Notes: generated from the sequence alone by a model not told the origin. Shown: positions 51,872 through 61,669, numbered from the stretch's first letter. The stretch is DNA of 64,000 nucleotides from Novosphingobium endophyticum (GCF_014640675.1 NZ_BMHK01000004.1:1-64000); one strand, 5' to 3'. Program-made: numbers and translations.

Positions 51872-53245
51872 ATGTGGGGCGGACGGTTCGAAGGTGGACC
51901 GTCGGCGATCATGCGCGAGATAAATGCCTCGATCCCCTTCGACAAGGCACTGTGGCGGCAGGACGTCGCCGCCAGCAAGGCGCATGTCGCAATGCTGGGC
52001 GCTTGCGGCATCGTTTCCGGCGAGGACGCCGTGGCGATTTCCGAGGGGCTTGACAAGGTCGCGGCCGAATATGAGGCCCATGGCGTCCCCGAGGACTGGG
52101 ATCTCGAGGACATCCACATGACCACCGAGTCCCGCCTGACCGAACTGATCGGTCCGGTGGCCGGGCGCCTGCACACCGCGCGCAGCCGCAACGACCAGGT
52201 GGCGACCGATTTCCGCCTCTGGGTGCGCGATGCCATCGACCAGGCCGACGCCGGGCTGGAAGCGCTGCAGGTCGCGCTCGTCACTCGCGCGGGCGAACAT
52301 GCCGGCAGCATCATGCCCGGCTTCACGCATCTGCAGACCGCGCAGCCGGTTACGCTCGGCCATCACCTCATGGCCTATTACGAGATGATCCAGCGCGACC
52401 GTTCGCGCTTTCACGATGCGCGGGGGCGCATGAACAAGTGCCCGCTCGGTTCGGCGGCGCTCGCCGGTACCGGCTTTCCCATCGACCGTGAGATGACCAC
52501 GCAGGCATTGGGCTTCGACGCGCCGACCGCGAACAGCCTCGATTCGGTTTCCGACCGCGATTTCGCGCTCGATTACCTCATGGCCGCCGCGCAGTGCGCG
52601 CTGCACCTCTCGCGCCTCGCCGAGGAGTTCATCATCTGGGCGAGCCAGCCTTTCGGCTTCGTCGCGCTGCCCGATACGCTCTCCACCGGCAGCTCGATCA
52701 TGCCGCAGAAGAAGAACCCCGACGCGGCCGAACTGGTGCGCGGCCACGCGGGCCGCATATCCGGCTGCCTGATGTCGCTGATGATGACGATGAAGGGCCT
52801 GCCGCTCGCCTATTCGAAGGACATGCAGGATGACAAACCGCCGGTCTTCGAGGCCGCGAGCCTGCTCGCGCTCTCGATCGCGGCGATGACCGGCATGGTC
52901 GCGGACACCAGGTTCCGCACCGACCGCATGCGCGGCGCGGCCGAGCTGGGCTTTGCCACCGCCACCGACCTTGCCGACTGGCTGGTGCGCGAGGGCAATA
53001 TTCCCTTCCGCGAGGCGCACCACATCACCGGCGCGGCCGTGAAGCTTGCCGAGACGGCGGGCCTCGCGCTCGACAAGCTGCCCCTGGCCGATCTCAAAAA
53101 GATCGACAGCCGCATCGACGAGCGCGTATTCACCGCGCTTTCCGTCGAGGCATCGGTCGCCGCGCGAAAGTCGCATGGCGGCACGGCGCCCGATCAGGTT
53201 CGCCTGCGCGTGGCCGAAGCCCGGTCCGCGCTCGGTCTGGAGTAG
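51872..53245 (+). CDS. argH: Argininosuccinate lyase
   Basis: 457 residues. It splits argininosuccinate into arginine and fumarate, the last step of arginine synthesis. Fumarase/ASL signature [19 protein letters not shown] is present, as are [20 protein letters not shown] and the catalytic His loop [19 protein letters not shown] 51872 (MWGGRF) is preceded by GGAGG; the long open frame upstream is antisense to tlpA and not coding. It is followed by the lipoprotein gene after 5 bp. Confidence 0.96.
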   Translation: MWGGRFEGGPSAIMREINASIPFDKALWRQDVAASKAHVAMLGACGIVSGEDAVAISEGLDKVAAEYEAHGVPEDWDLEDIHMTTESRLTELIGPVAGRLHTARSRNDQVATDFRLWVRDAIDQADAGLEALQVALVTRAGEHAGSIMPGFTHLQTAQPVTLGHHLMAYYEMIQRDRSRFHDARGRMNKCPLGSAALAGTGFPIDREMTTQALGFDAPTANSLDSVSDRDFALDYLMAAAQCALHLSRLAEEFIIWASQPFGFVALPDTLSTGSSIMPQKKNPDAAELVRGHAGRISGCLMSLMMTMKGLPLAYSKDMQDDKPPVFEAASLLALSIAAMTGMVADTRFRTDRMRGAAELGFATATDLADWLVREGNIPFREAHHITGAAVKLAETAGLALDKLPLADLKKIDSRIDERVFTALSVEASVAARKSHGGTAPDQVRLRVAEARSALGLE

Positions 53246-53250
53246 CCCGC

Positions 53251-53490
53251 TTGCGCAAGGTCGTACCGCTCGCGTTGATCCTCGCCCTGGCCGCGTGCGG
53301 CTCGAGGAGCGGGCTGGAGCTCAAACCGGGGCAGGAGCCGCCTCCGGCGCCTTATGGCCGCGCGGAGAAACCCGAGCCTGACGAACTGCTCGAACCGCCG
53401 ACGCTGGCGATTCCCGAACGCAGCGTCGAGCTGCGCACCCGATCCGAGGAGCGCGAGGACGATCCCTTCGATCTCCCGCCTCCGGAATAA
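53251..53490 (+). CDS. Small LptM-like lipoprotein
   Basis: 79 residues, TTG start at 53251. Lipobox ALILALAACGSRSG with the lipidated Cys at residue 16; the remainder is Pro/Glu-rich (GLELKPGQEPPPAPYGRAEK). Short lipoproteins of this type (YifL/LptM) sit between argH and lysA or before dapF in many proteobacteria and help LptD maturation; that role is assumed by position and shape. Confidence 0.8.
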   Translation: MRKVVPLALILALAACGSRSGLELKPGQEPPPAPYGRAEKPEPDELLEPPTLAIPERSVELRTRSEEREDDPFDLPPPE

Positions 53491-53503
53491 GACCAGGACA
53501 TCC

Positions 53504-54763
53504 ATGGACCATTTCGAACTGAAGAACGGCGTGCTCCACGCCGAGGACGTGCCGCTGGAGGTGATCGCGCGCGAAGTCGGCACGCCGGTCTACGTCTATT
53601 CGCGCGCGACGCTGACCCGCCACGCCCGCGTTTTCCGCGAGGCGCTTGCCGCCCTGCCGAGCGTCCACATCGCCTTTGCGGTCAAGTCCAATCCCAATCT
53701 TGCGGTGCTCCACCTGCTGGCCAGCGAAGGCTACGGCGCCGATGTCGTCTCCGAAGGCGAGATGCGCCGCGCGCTGGCCGCCGGCGTGCCGGCCGGGGAC
53801 ATCGTCTTCTCGGGCGTCGGCAAGTCGAAGCGCGAGCTGACCGCAGCCCTCGAGGCGGGGATCGGCCAGTTCAACCTCGAGAGCGAGGAAGAAGGCGTAG
53901 AGCTGGCGGAAATTGCCGCCGCGATGGGCAAGGCGGCATCCTGCGCGCTGCGCGTCAATCCGAACGTCGATGCGAAGACCCACGCCAAGATCTCGACCGG
54001 AAAGGCCGAAAACAAGTTCGGCGTTACCTATGATGTCGCGGCCGGGATCTATGCGCGCCTTGCGGAACTGCCGGGTCTCGATATGCGCGGCCTCGCGGTC
54101 CACATCGGCAGTCAGATCAGTGATCTTGAACCCTCGCGGCAGGCCTTCATCAAGATGGGCACGCTGATGGAGACGATCCGGGCGCAAGGGCACGAGGTCA
54201 CGCACATGGACCTCGGCGGCGGCCTTGGCGTGCCCTACAAGGCGGGCGAGAGCCTGCCCACGCCCGAAGATTACGGCAAGCTCGTCGCCGAAGTGGCGAA
54301 GGACTGGGGCGTTACCCTGATGTTCGAGCCGGGCCGCGTCATCACGGGCAACTCAGGCGTGCTTGTGACCGAAGTGATTCGCGTGAAGCAGGGCGCGGTG
54401 AACCCCTTCGTGGTGGTCGACGCGGCGATGAACGATCTTGCGCGGCCCGCGATGTACGATGCCTGGCATGACTTCGCGGCGGTGCGGCCAAGCGACGAAA
54501 AGATGGTCGCTAACATTGTCGGCCCGATCTGCGAGAGTTCGGACACCTTCGCCGAGGGCCGCGAGATCGACGCGGTGAAGGCGGGCGATCTTGCGGTGTT
54601 CCGCACGGCCGGCGCCTATGGCGCGACGATGGCGAACACCTACAACAGCCGCGCGCTGGTGCCCGAGGTGATGGTCGATGGCGACAAGTGGGCGCTGGTC
54701 GCTAGCCGCATCGAGCCGGAAACGATCCTGGCCGCAGAGCGCGTGCCGGAGTGGCTGAAGTAA
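53504..54763 (+). CDS. lysA: Diaminopimelate decarboxylase
   Basis: 419 residues. PLP enzyme that turns meso-DAP into lysine. The PLP lysine is in AFAVKSNPNLAVLHLL, the glycine-rich phosphate-binding loop in HMDLGGGLGVPYKAGE, and the active-site Cys region in VGPICESSDTFAEGRE. ATG 53504 follows GACCAGGAC; the open frame upstream is not coding. It is in the argH-lptM-lysA operon typical of the order. Confidence 0.96.
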   Translation: MDHFELKNGVLHAEDVPLEVIAREVGTPVYVYSRATLTRHARVFREALAALPSVHIAFAVKSNPNLAVLHLLASEGYGADVVSEGEMRRALAAGVPAGDIVFSGVGKSKRELTAALEAGIGQFNLESEEEGVELAEIAAAMGKAASCALRVNPNVDAKTHAKISTGKAENKFGVTYDVAAGIYARLAELPGLDMRGLAVHIGSQISDLEPSRQAFIKMGTLMETIRAQGHEVTHMDLGGGLGVPYKAGESLPTPEDYGKLVAEVAKDWGVTLMFEPGRVITGNSGVLVTEVIRVKQGAVNPFVVVDAAMNDLARPAMYDAWHDFAAVRPSDEKMVANIVGPICESSDTFAEGREIDAVKAGDLAVFRTAGAYGATMANTYNSRALVPEVMVDGDKWALVASRIEPETILAAERVPEWLK

Positions 54764-54784
54764 GTCCTTCGACACGCTCGGGTC

Positions 54785-54857
54785 CTTCGACAAGCTCAGG
54801 ATGAGCGGGTATGGATGGGCCAGTGACCGGAACCCGCTCGTGCTGAGCCTGTCGAAG
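54785..54857. repeat. Palindromic intergenic repeat, CTTCGACAAGCTCAGG type
   Basis: Arms CTTCGACAAGCTCAGGATGA with GCGGG and CCCGCTCGTGCTGAGCCTG with TCGAAG, about 25 bp apart. A further partial copy (GTCCTTCGACACGCTCGG) lies just upstream at about 54767. Common in sphingomonads; here it separates lysA from the siroheme-synthase-like gene. Confidence 0.65.
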
Positions 54858-54880
54858 CACATGCGCACGCCCGAGGCGAA

Positions 54881-55675
54881 ATGATCGAAACCCTCCCCCT
54901 GTTCCACCGCATCGCCGGCCAGCCGGTCGTCGTGCTCGGCGCGGGGGAGGCGGCCGAGGCCAAGCGGCGGCTGGTCGAGCGGTCGGGGGGCCTCGTTGTC
55001 GATGACCTGGAGGAGGGCATCGCCAGGGGGGCGCGGCTGGCTTTCATCGCGCACGACGAGGAAACCTCGGCCGAAGCAGATGCGCTGCGGGCGCGCTCGG
55101 CCGGGCTGCTGGTCAATGCCGCCGACCGTCCGCGTCTTTGCGACTTTACCGTGCCCTCGATCCTCGAACGATCGCCGGTCCTGGTCGCGATCGGTACGGG
55201 CGGCGCCTCGGCAGGGCTCGCCAAGCAATTGCGGCTGCGGCTGGAGATGCTGCTGCCCCGGTCGCTGGGCGACCTCGCGAAAGCGCTCGGCGCGGCGCGG
55301 ACGGCCTTGCGCTCGCGCTTTCCCGATGCCGGCGAACGGCGGCGCGCGCTCGACGGGGCGCTGGCCGCCGGCGGGGCGCTCGATCCGCTGGACGAGGGCA
55401 GCGCCGCCAAGGTCGCGAGCTGGCTCGCGGGCGCGGAGCGGGAACGCGGCGGGACGGTCGAGATCACCCTGCGCAGCGGCGATCCGGAAGATCTGACCTT
55501 GCGCGAGGCCCGCCTGCTGGGCTCGGCCGACATCATCGCCCATGAGCAGGGCACGTCAGACGCGGTGCTTGACCGCGCGCGGGCGGACGCGGTGCGGGTC
55601 GTGCTCGCCGAGGGCGGGACACCGCCGAAGGGCGAGGGGCTGGTGATCGTCTTGCGGTCGCCGCCGAGAGCCTGA
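54881..55675 (+). CDS. Precorrin-2 dehydrogenase/sirohydrochlorin ferrochelatase-like protein
   Basis: 264 residues. N-terminal NAD-binding domain (FHRIAGQPVVVLGAGEAAEA, LVNAADRPRLCDFTVPSILE) and a helical dimerisation domain (GLAKQLRLRLEMLLPRSLGD), as in the CysG/Met8 precorrin-2 dehydrogenase. The methyltransferase half of CysG is largely missing. The last 65 residues (TLREARLLGSADIIAHEQGT) keep only a remnant resembling the start of that domain. It would make sirohaem for sulfite or nitrite reductase. No reductase gene is adjacent here. Confidence 0.87.
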   Translation: MIETLPLFHRIAGQPVVVLGAGEAAEAKRRLVERSGGLVVDDLEEGIARGARLAFIAHDEETSAEADALRARSAGLLVNAADRPRLCDFTVPSILERSPVLVAIGTGGASAGLAKQLRLRLEMLLPRSLGDLAKALGAARTALRSRFPDAGERRRALDGALAAGGALDPLDEGSAAKVASWLAGAERERGGTVEITLRSGDPEDLTLREARLLGSADIIAHEQGTSDAVLDRARADAVRVVLAEGGTPPKGEGLVIVLRSPPRA

Positions 55676-55812
55676 CGGACAACTTTCGCGCGGCGCTGGT
55701 CAAACCGTCAATGCGCATCGCTCTTACAACGATTTAACTGTGGAATCGCGCCATTCCGAGCCATCGTCCCGGCCGCCGCGTCGCAGCTTCAAGCCGAGGA
55801 GAATGCCAGTTC

Positions 55813-55974
55813 ATGCCGGGACTCGCCCGTCCATCCTTTCCGAATGTCGATCCGGAAACCCTGCCGGAGCTGGCTTGCCCCGGTAATTGCGGGGACAGGT
55901 CGCGCAGCGGCGCGGGCACCGGGGGCGGCGTTTCGCGCGAAGACGGCCTTTACCAACTCCATCCGCGCGTCTGA
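55813..55974 (+). CDS. Possible 53-residue Cys/Gly-rich peptide (candidate precursor peptide)
   Basis: ATG 55813 follows GAGGAGA at 12-bp distance, and the ORF ends 11 bp before the start of the next gene. The first half is acidic and leader-like (PSFPNVDPETLPELA). The second half has CPGNCGDRSRSGAGTGGGV and ends QLHPRV. No homologue is recalled. Small size, composition change between halves and tight linkage to two enzyme-like genes suggest a modified-peptide precursor, but it could be non-coding: an overlapping 27-residue frame starts at 55803. No radical SAM, YcaO or ABC transporter gene is visible in the window. Confidence 0.35.
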   Translation: MPGLARPSFPNVDPETLPELACPGNCGDRSRSGAGTGGGVSREDGLYQLHPRV

Positions 55975-55985
55975 TTTCAAGCGAT

Positions 55986-56963
55986 ATGCTTTACTGCGAC
56001 GCGCTGGCTGCACTTCGCGAGGATGACGCGGGCTGGTCGGCAGGCCAGCAGGGCCTGGCCACCTTGCTGGGTCTGTGGCGCGCGCGCCCCGACGTCGCTC
56101 CGGTGCTCGCTGAACTCGAGCGCTTTGGCGCGGGCGAACCGATCGATTCCTGTCCGGCCCTCGCCGCGCTTTTCGATGGCGTGAGCCCCGTTGCGCGCGA
56201 GTTTGCATTTGGTCTGGTCGAGGCGGGACTTTCCGGTCTCACGGCTCATCCGCTCGGCCAGTTGCCTTTGCGCCACGGCGTGGCGCAGACGGCGCACACG
56301 CTGCTGCTGGCGCACTGGGGCGCCGCCACGCTCTCGCTTGTCGTCTACGATGGCGAGGCACTTGCCGCCATGCCGGAGCCGGTGAGTGCGCAGTTCGCTC
56401 CGCTCGAGACGTGGTGTCACGTGCTTGCGGGGAACGGAACGGCCAGCCACATTGTCTGCCGCTCTCTTATGAACGATCGCGCCGAGCTTCACGCCGCGAG
56501 CGTGCCCTTGCGGGCCGGAACGGTCTTCCACCATCCCGGGCGGCACGAATCGCTGGAAGTGCGCAGCGCGCGCGGCAGCCTGGTGAAACTGCGGCTGCAG
56601 AGATTTATGGGCGGGTATGAGCCGCTGCGCGAATTCGCCCTTGCCGACGGGATGCTGCTGCATCAGGCGGCGGCGCGGCCCGAGGACAGCCGCTGCGAGC
56701 TGGCCATGGCCGTGCTGGCGCGGATGGGGCGGCGCGATGCGGTTCCGGCGATGTCGCGGATCGCCCTCGGGCCGGGGCACGAGGCGCTACGCTGGCAGGC
56801 ACTACGCGAGTTGCTGACGCTCGATACCCGCGCGGGAATGGTGCTTCTCGCGCAAGTCGCCGCGTCCGAGGACGATCCGCTGGCCGCGCCCGCGCAGGAA
56901 TTGCATGCCTCGCTGCTGGCGGCCTGGCCCGAACTGGAGGACGTGGCGCGATGGCGAGCCTGA
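55986..56963 (+). CDS. Unknown protein with a cupin-like segment and C-terminal helical repeats
   Basis: 325 residues from ATG 55986. The middle part (ETWCHVLAGNGTASHIVCRS, RAGTVFHHPGRHESLEVRSA) has the beta-strand and His pattern of a cupin or jelly roll. The last 100 residues look like short HEAT-like helices (ELAMAVLARMGRRDAVPAMS, EALRWQALRELLTLDTRAGM). No signal peptide. It overlaps the next gene by 13 bp, so both are in one operon. I do not recognise a characterised family. Confidence 0.75.
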   Translation: MLYCDALAALREDDAGWSAGQQGLATLLGLWRARPDVAPVLAELERFGAGEPIDSCPALAALFDGVSPVAREFAFGLVEAGLSGLTAHPLGQLPLRHGVAQTAHTLLLAHWGAATLSLVVYDGEALAAMPEPVSAQFAPLETWCHVLAGNGTASHIVCRSLMNDRAELHAASVPLRAGTVFHHPGRHESLEVRSARGSLVKLRLQRFMGGYEPLREFALADGMLLHQAAARPEDSRCELAMAVLARMGRRDAVPAMSRIALGPGHEALRWQALRELLTLDTRAGMVLLAQVAASEDDPLAAPAQELHASLLAAWPELEDVARWRA

Positions 56964-57862
56964 TTGCCACGCGCGATCCCACGCCCGCCTCGCTCGAGGA
57001 ATGCACCGAGGCGCTGGCGACCTGGGGCTTCGATCCGCGCGAAAAGGAGAGTGTCTCCCACGCCGCGCACTGGTTGGGCAGGCTGGGGAACGATCGCGAG
57101 TTTCTGGGCGATCTGCTGGTCGAGGTGCTTTCCGGCCTCGCACCGGTGCCGCGCGGCGCGGATGAATTGGCGGGCGGCGGCGCGCAGTCGATCATGCTGG
57201 CAAGGCCAGAGCGCGGCGACTTCCTTATCCGCGCCAATATCTGGCCCGCGGTCAGCGATTATGCGATGCGCGCGAGCGGGCCGGAAGCTTTCTCCTATGG
57301 GTACGCGCACGATCACAACTACGATTTCCTCACGCTCGGCTATTTCGGGCCGGGATGCGATGTCGAAGATTTCGAATATGACCATACGGACGTGACCGGC
57401 TGGCCCGGAGAGCCGGTGCCGCTGCGCCGGCTGGGGCGTTCACGTCTGAAGCAGGGTTGGATCAGGCATTACCGGGCCCGCCGGGATGTCTACCGCCTGT
57501 ATCCGCCCGAGTCGCTGTCCGTCTCGCTGAATCTGGTACACAGGCAGGCCGCCCAGGGCTGGCTTGATCACTATCGGTTCGACACCGGGGCCGGGTGCAT
57601 CGAAAGCCTGCACGGCCATGGGCCGAGCGAGACCTTCCTGCGCATTGCCGTGGCGCTCGGCGGCGACGAGGCGAAGGACCTTGCGCTTCATTTCGGCCGC
57701 ACGCACGCCAGCGAACGCATGCGGCTCCATGCCTGGCAGGCACTGGCCTCGGCCGCCGGCGACAGGCAAGACCGCGACGAAGTCTGGCGCGCCGCCGAAG
57801 CGAGCGGAAGCCGCCTGGTGGCTGAAGCGGCCCGGAGGCGGAGAGGCGGCGAATTCGTCTGA
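56951..57862 (+). CDS. Unknown cupin-like protein, partner of the preceding gene
   Basis: 303 residues. The central part SYGYAHDHNYDFLTLGYFGP with GCDVEDFEYDH holds a dense set of His, Asp and Glu (H-x-H-x-x-x-F), like a cupin metal site. The C-terminus again has short helical repeats (AKDLALHFGRTHASERMRLH) similar in style to the preceding protein, so the pair may be paralogous or act as a hetero-oligomer. Cytoplasmic by sequence. Function unknown. A metal-dependent oxygenase acting on a peptide or small molecule is one possibility. Confidence 0.75.
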   Translation: MASLIATRDPTPASLEECTEALATWGFDPREKESVSHAAHWLGRLGNDREFLGDLLVEVLSGLAPVPRGADELAGGGAQSIMLARPERGDFLIRANIWPAVSDYAMRASGPEAFSYGYAHDHNYDFLTLGYFGPGCDVEDFEYDHTDVTGWPGEPVPLRRLGRSRLKQGWIRHYRARRDVYRLYPPESLSVSLNLVHRQAAQGWLDHYRFDTGAGCIESLHGHGPSETFLRIAVALGGDEAKDLALHFGRTHASERMRLHAWQALASAAGDRQDRDEVWRAAEASGSRLVAEAARRRRGGEFV

Positions 57863-57883
57863 GGCGCGCGGCGGCCCGGTGTC

Positions 57884-58366
57884 TCAGAATGCGCTGCCGG
57901 CCAGGGCGTCGATCGCGCCCTGAAGGATGACCGCCGCTGCAGCCGAATCGATACGCTCGGCCCGCCGGGCGCGGCTCATGTCCTGTGCGATCAGGCCGCG
58001 CTCGGCCCCCACGGTGGACCAGCGCTCGTCCCACAGCAGGATCGGCAGGCCGAGGGCGGAAAGGTTGCGGGCATAAGCGCGGCTCGATTGCGAGCGCGGG
58101 CCTTCCGAACCGTCCATGTTGAGCGGCAGGCCGATCACCAGGCCCTTGACCGACCGCTCGCGTATCAACGCCTCCAGTAGCGCCCTGTCGGCCCCGAACT
58201 TGCCGCGTTTCAGCGTCTTTCCCGGCGAGGCGAAGCGCCAGCCGGCGTCGCAGAATGCCGTGCCGATGGTCTGCGTGCCGAGGTCGAGCGCCAGCAGCGC
58301 GCCGCCTTCGGGCAGCGCATTGCGAAACTCCATCGCGCTCGCGGTTATCAGTGCTGCCTGTGCCAT
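57884..58366 (-). CDS. ruvX: Putative pre-16S rRNA nuclease / Holliday junction resolvase YqgF
   Basis: 160 residues. RNase H-like fold with [57 protein letters not shown] and [16 protein letters not shown], carrying the catalytic Asp residues. It trims 16S rRNA ends and is essential in many bacteria. ATG 58366 gives the family-like N-terminus [19 protein letters not shown] 58333 is the alternative. The 5' end overlaps the 3' end of the DUF3089 gene by 19 bp on the same strand. Confidence 0.94.
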   Translation of the reverse strand: MAQAALITASAMEFRNALPEGGALLALDLGTQTIGTAFCDAGWRFASPGKTLKRGKFGADRALLEALIRERSVKGLVIGLPLNMDGSEGPRSQSSRAYARNLSALGLPILLWDERWSTVGAERGLIAQDMSRARRAERIDSAAAAVILQGAIDALAGSAF

Positions 58367-59496
58367 GCCGCCACGCGCCGTTCGAAATCGGCCCTCAGGT
58401 TCCCCCAGAACAGCGTCACGTCATAGAGGTGGTAGTTGTTTCCCGGAAGCACGTAAGGCCCGAGATCGAGCCCGGGCGAGGGGCCGATGTGCAGGAAGTG
58501 GTCGTCCGCGCACCATGCGGGCACCGCGCGAGGTGCAAGGCTGCCTTCCCCGGTTTTGAAATCGGGCACCAGCGTACCGAGGTTGGCGTCCGCATCGGCC
58601 TTGCCATCACGCGTGCCGGTGAGGGGATTTGTGCAAAGGAACGGGCTTTTCGCTTCCAGGCCGTCGGACGTCATGGCGCCCAGCGACTCGCCGTCGAGGC
58701 CGTCACGGCGCAGGTAGGCCTTGACGAGTTGCCCGGTTTCGGCCGGATCGGCCACGGTCAGCCAGCTCATCACGCAGCCGGCCTGATCGGCCCCGTCGCA
58801 TGCGGGCAGCCCCATCAGCGGCAGGTCATGTTCGATCGAGACCGGCCAGCCCATGACATAGGCCGCGGCGATCCGGCCGGCGAGCGGCGTCCCGGCGATC
58901 CGGTCGCGCAGCAGCCGTCGCAGCAGAAAAGCGCCCTGGCTGTGGCCGGCAAGCACGATCGGCTCTCCTGCGGGCACCGACCGGGCAAACACGTCGAAGG
59001 CGGCGAGCACGTCTCCATAGGCAAGGTCGATCGCCTTGTCGGCCTGCGGATCATCGGTGAGGAAAGCGCCGATCGCGGCCTGGCGATAGCGCGGCGCCCA
59101 GATCTGCGCCGAGGCGTTGAACGGGCTGGCCATGCCCTTGACGAAGAGCGCCGCGCGCTCGCGCGAGGTGGGATCATCGAGGCTGGCGTTCCACGCCTGA
59201 CGGTCGATGTAGCTGGTCGGGTGGATGAAGAAGACCGCGACCGGCAGGGGCTTTTCGGGCGGGAGCGGGCTGCCGGCGGGCAGGTAGTGCGCAGGATCGT
59301 TCTTCATGCCGGGGCGCGAGATCCACATTTCGGGCCGCTCCCAGGCATTCGTCGCCATGGCGGGCTGAGGCTCGAAGGTGGCGCTCGGCACGAAGGTCAG
59401 CTCGGTCAGGTCCTCCGACCAGAACCGCAGCACGAACATCAGGCCGATGACGAAGACGGTGATGCCGGCGATGACGTAGAGGAACTTGCGGGCCAT
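58348..59496 (-). CDS. DUF3089 alpha/beta hydrolase, membrane-anchored
   Basis: 382 residues. An N-terminal helix ([20 protein letters not shown]) anchors it to the inner membrane. The alpha/beta-hydrolase fold has the nucleophile elbow in [34 protein letters not shown] before it and [18 protein letters not shown] with the likely catalytic His late in the chain. It is a family of uncharacterised lipase/esterase-like enzymes. It lies 3 bp after lepB on the same strand, forming a core-gene operon. Confidence 0.88.
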   Translation of the reverse strand: MARKFLYVIAGITVFVIGLMFVLRFWSEDLTELTFVPSATFEPQPAMATNAWERPEMWISRPGMKNDPAHYLPAGSPLPPEKPLPVAVFFIHPTSYIDRQAWNASLDDPTSRERAALFVKGMASPFNASAQIWAPRYRQAAIGAFLTDDPQADKAIDLAYGDVLAAFDVFARSVPAGEPIVLAGHSQGAFLLRRLLRDRIAGTPLAGRIAAAYVMGWPVSIEHDLPLMGLPACDGADQAGCVMSWLTVADPAETGQLVKAYLRRDGLDGESLGAMTSDGLEAKSPFLCTNPLTGTRDGKADADANLGTLVPDFKTGEGSLAPRAVPAWCADDHFLHIGPSPGLDLGPYVLPGNNYHLYDVTLFWGNLRADFERRVAAWHRQH

Positions 59497-59499
59497 GGA

Positions 59500-60438
59500 T
59501 CAGGACGCGGCCCCGCTGGGGTAGGCGCGGTTCTCGTCGATGCGGGGGCGCAGGCTGGTGAAGGTCCGCCCGTCGCGCAGCGCGCTCCACCACGTCAGCG
59601 GGTTCCAGCTCTGCCTGCCGTCGAGCGAGAAAGTGACGAATTCCGCGCGGCCGCCGATGTCGGACAGCGGCACCGGACCGCCGAGGCCGCCGCCCGGAAT
59701 GCCGTGATAATCGGTTTCCAGCGGAAAACGGCTGTCCGCCGAACGGTCGCGATCGTCGCCCATCAGGAAGACGTGGCCGTCAGGCACGGTGACCTCCGGG
59801 AAGTCGTCCATGACCTGGGCCGCGTAATCTATGACCTGATAGCTCGCGCCGTTGGGCAGCGTCTCGCGGTAGGTGGGCATTTCGTAGACCTCGCGCCCGT
59901 CGGGCAGGCGGCGTCGGAAGTCTTCGAACCCGTCGTAGCAATGACCGGGCTCGCTGTCGCCTTCGCAGTGCAGCGCGTCGTCGGCGAAAATCTCGGCCGG
60001 CGGTTCCACTTCGCGCGGGATGAACTTGCCGTTGAGGCGGATACGCCCGTCGATTACCGCGATGCGATCACCGGGGCGGGCGACGACGCGCTTGATGAGG
60101 TCCGCCTTGCGGTTGCCGGGCACGACGATGACGATGTCGCCATATTCAGGCGTCGAACCGAAAATCCGCCAGTCTCCGCGTGGCAGCAGGTGAAAGCTCG
60201 CGGAGGACCAGTTCCAGCCATAGGCGTACTTGGACACGATCAGCCGATCGCCCACCAGCAGCGTCGGCATCATCGAGATCGACGGGATGTAGAACGGTTT
60301 GGCGATCAGCGAATGGAACGCCAGCACGCCGAGCAGCATCAGCGCCAGCCCGCGTATCTCGTGGAACCAGTTCACCTTCGGCTTGTCGGCCGCCTGTCCT
60401 GCGGCGGGTCTGGCGGTTTCGGCGGCGTTGTCGGTCAT
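59500..60438 (-). CDS. lepB: Signal peptidase I
   Basis: 312 residues. One membrane helix (GLALMLLGVLAFHSLIAKPF) precedes the catalytic Ser in YIPSISMMPTLLVGDRLIVS. The catalytic Lys is in RKADLIKRVVARPGDRIAV, and box E (GHVFLMGDDRDRSADSRF) is present. Cleaves signal peptides of exported proteins. Followed directly by the DUF3089 gene; upstream acpS, pdxJ and pyrE are on the same strand. Confidence 0.95.
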   Translation of the reverse strand: MTDNAAETARPAAGQAADKPKVNWFHEIRGLALMLLGVLAFHSLIAKPFYIPSISMMPTLLVGDRLIVSKYAYGWNWSSASFHLLPRGDWRIFGSTPEYGDIVIVVPGNRKADLIKRVVARPGDRIAVIDGRIRLNGKFIPREVEPPAEIFADDALHCEGDSEPGHCYDGFEDFRRRLPDGREVYEMPTYRETLPNGASYQVIDYAAQVMDDFPEVTVPDGHVFLMGDDRDRSADSRFPLETDYHGIPGGGLGGPVPLSDIGGRAEFVTFSLDGRQSWNPLTWWSALRDGRTFTSLRPRIDENRAYPSGAAS

Positions 60439-60462
60439 TCTCTGGGGGAACTCGAAGGAGGC

Positions 60463-60879
60463 TTACGAAGCGGAAGGCGTCAAAGGGCGGGCCTCTATGA
60501 CGACGAAGGCCTGTGCCCATGGATGATCATCGGTGAGCGTAAGGTGAATCATCGCCTCGTATCCCGCGGGCACCAGCGAATCGAGCCTGGCTTTCGCGCC
60601 GCCGGACAGGGCCAGCGTGGGCGCGCCCGATGCCGCATTGACGACGCCGATGTCCTTCATGAAGACGCCGGCGCGGAATCCCGTGCCCACGGCCTTGGAG
60701 AACGCCTCCTTGGCGGCGAATCGCTTGGCGAGGGTCCCAGCCTTGGTGAACGGGCGGCGGTTAGCCTTGGCCTGTTCGATTCCAGTGAAGACCCGCCGCT
60801 CGAAACGCTCGCCGAAACGGTCCAGCGACGCCTGGATCCGTTCGATGTTGCACAGGTCCGATCCCATTCCGATTATCAT
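60463..60879 (-). CDS. acpS: Holo-[acyl-carrier-protein] synthase
   Basis: 138 residues. Transfers phosphopantetheine from CoA to ACP. Signature residues: Asp in [15 protein letters not shown] and Glu in [18 protein letters not shown]. The length is normal. It lies between pdxJ and lepB in the order common to alphaproteobacteria. Confidence 0.95.
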   Translation of the reverse strand: MIIGMGSDLCNIERIQASLDRFGERFERRVFTGIEQAKANRRPFTKAGTLAKRFAAKEAFSKAVGTGFRAGVFMKDIGVVNAASGAPTLALSGGAKARLDSLVPAGYEAMIHLTLTDDHPWAQAFVVIEARPLTPSAS

Positions 60880-60925
60880 GATATATTCCCGCTGGCCCTG
60901 CCGGGGGGGACCTGCCCTGCCTTCA

Positions 60926-61669
60926 TCACCGCACCTCGTCCATCAGCTCGCGCATTTTCCGCACGCTCGCCTCGAGCCCGCAGAATATCGCTTCACCGAT
61001 GAGATAGTGCCCGATGTTGAGTTCCGCGAGCTGCGGAATGGCCGCGACCGGCTGGACGTTCTCGTACGTGAGCCCATGCCCGGCGTGGGGTTCTATGCCA
61101 TTCCTGGCGGCGAGCGCGGCCATGTCGGCGATGCGCCTGAGTTCGATCGCGACCTGTTCGCCCTCGGCATGGGCATACTCGCCGGTGTGGAACTCGACGA
61201 CCGGCGCGCCCAGCTTCATCGCCGCCTCGATCTGGCGCGGCTCGGGGGCGATGAACAGGCTGACGCGCACCCCGGCATCGACCAGGCGTGTGACGATCGG
61301 GGCCAGGCGGTTGTGCTGGCCCGCCGCATCCAGACCGCCCTCGGTAGTGCGCTCCTCGCGCCGTTCGGGGACGATGCAGGCGGCATGCGGTTTATGGCGC
61401 AGCGCGATCTCCAGCATCTCGTCGGTGGCCGCCATTTCCAGATTGAGCGGAAGGCCGGTGGCCGCCTGGACGCGCTGAAGATCCTCGTCGCGGATATGGC
61501 GGCGATCCTCGCGCAGGTGCACGGTAATGCCGTCGCCGCCGGCCTGCGCGACGATCCGCGCGGCGCGCGCCGGATCCGGGTGCTCGCCGCCGCGCGCGTT
61601 GCGGATCGTCGCGACGTGGTCGATGTTGACGCCCAGGCGCAGGCGGGTTGGGCCGAGGGTGTTGCTCAC
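60926..61669 (-). CDS. pdxJ: Pyridoxine 5'-phosphate synthase
   Basis: 247 residues. It condenses 1-deoxyxylulose 5-phosphate with 3-amino-2-oxopropyl phosphate. Motifs: [47 protein letters not shown] and [11 protein letters not shown]. Starts at ATG 61669, 14 bp after the pyrE stop, and is followed by acpS. Confidence 0.96.
   Translation of the reverse strand: MSNTLGPTRLRLGVNIDHVATIRNARGGEHPDPARAARIVAQAGGDGITVHLREDRRHIRDEDLQRVQAATGLPLNLEMAATDEMLEIALRHKPHAACIVPERREERTTEGGLDAAGQHNRLAPIVTRLVDAGVRVSLFIAPEPRQIEAAMKLGAPVVEFHTGEYAHAEGEQVAIELRRIADMAALAARNGIEPHAGHGLTYENVQPVAAIPQLAELNIGHYLIGEAIFCGLEASVRKMRELMDEVR

Noticed and set aside
58255..61002. A 915-codon plus-strand open frame opposite ruvX, the DUF3089 gene, lepB and acpS
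   Set aside because: Antisense to four well-recognised core genes; no domain, no ribosome-binding site.
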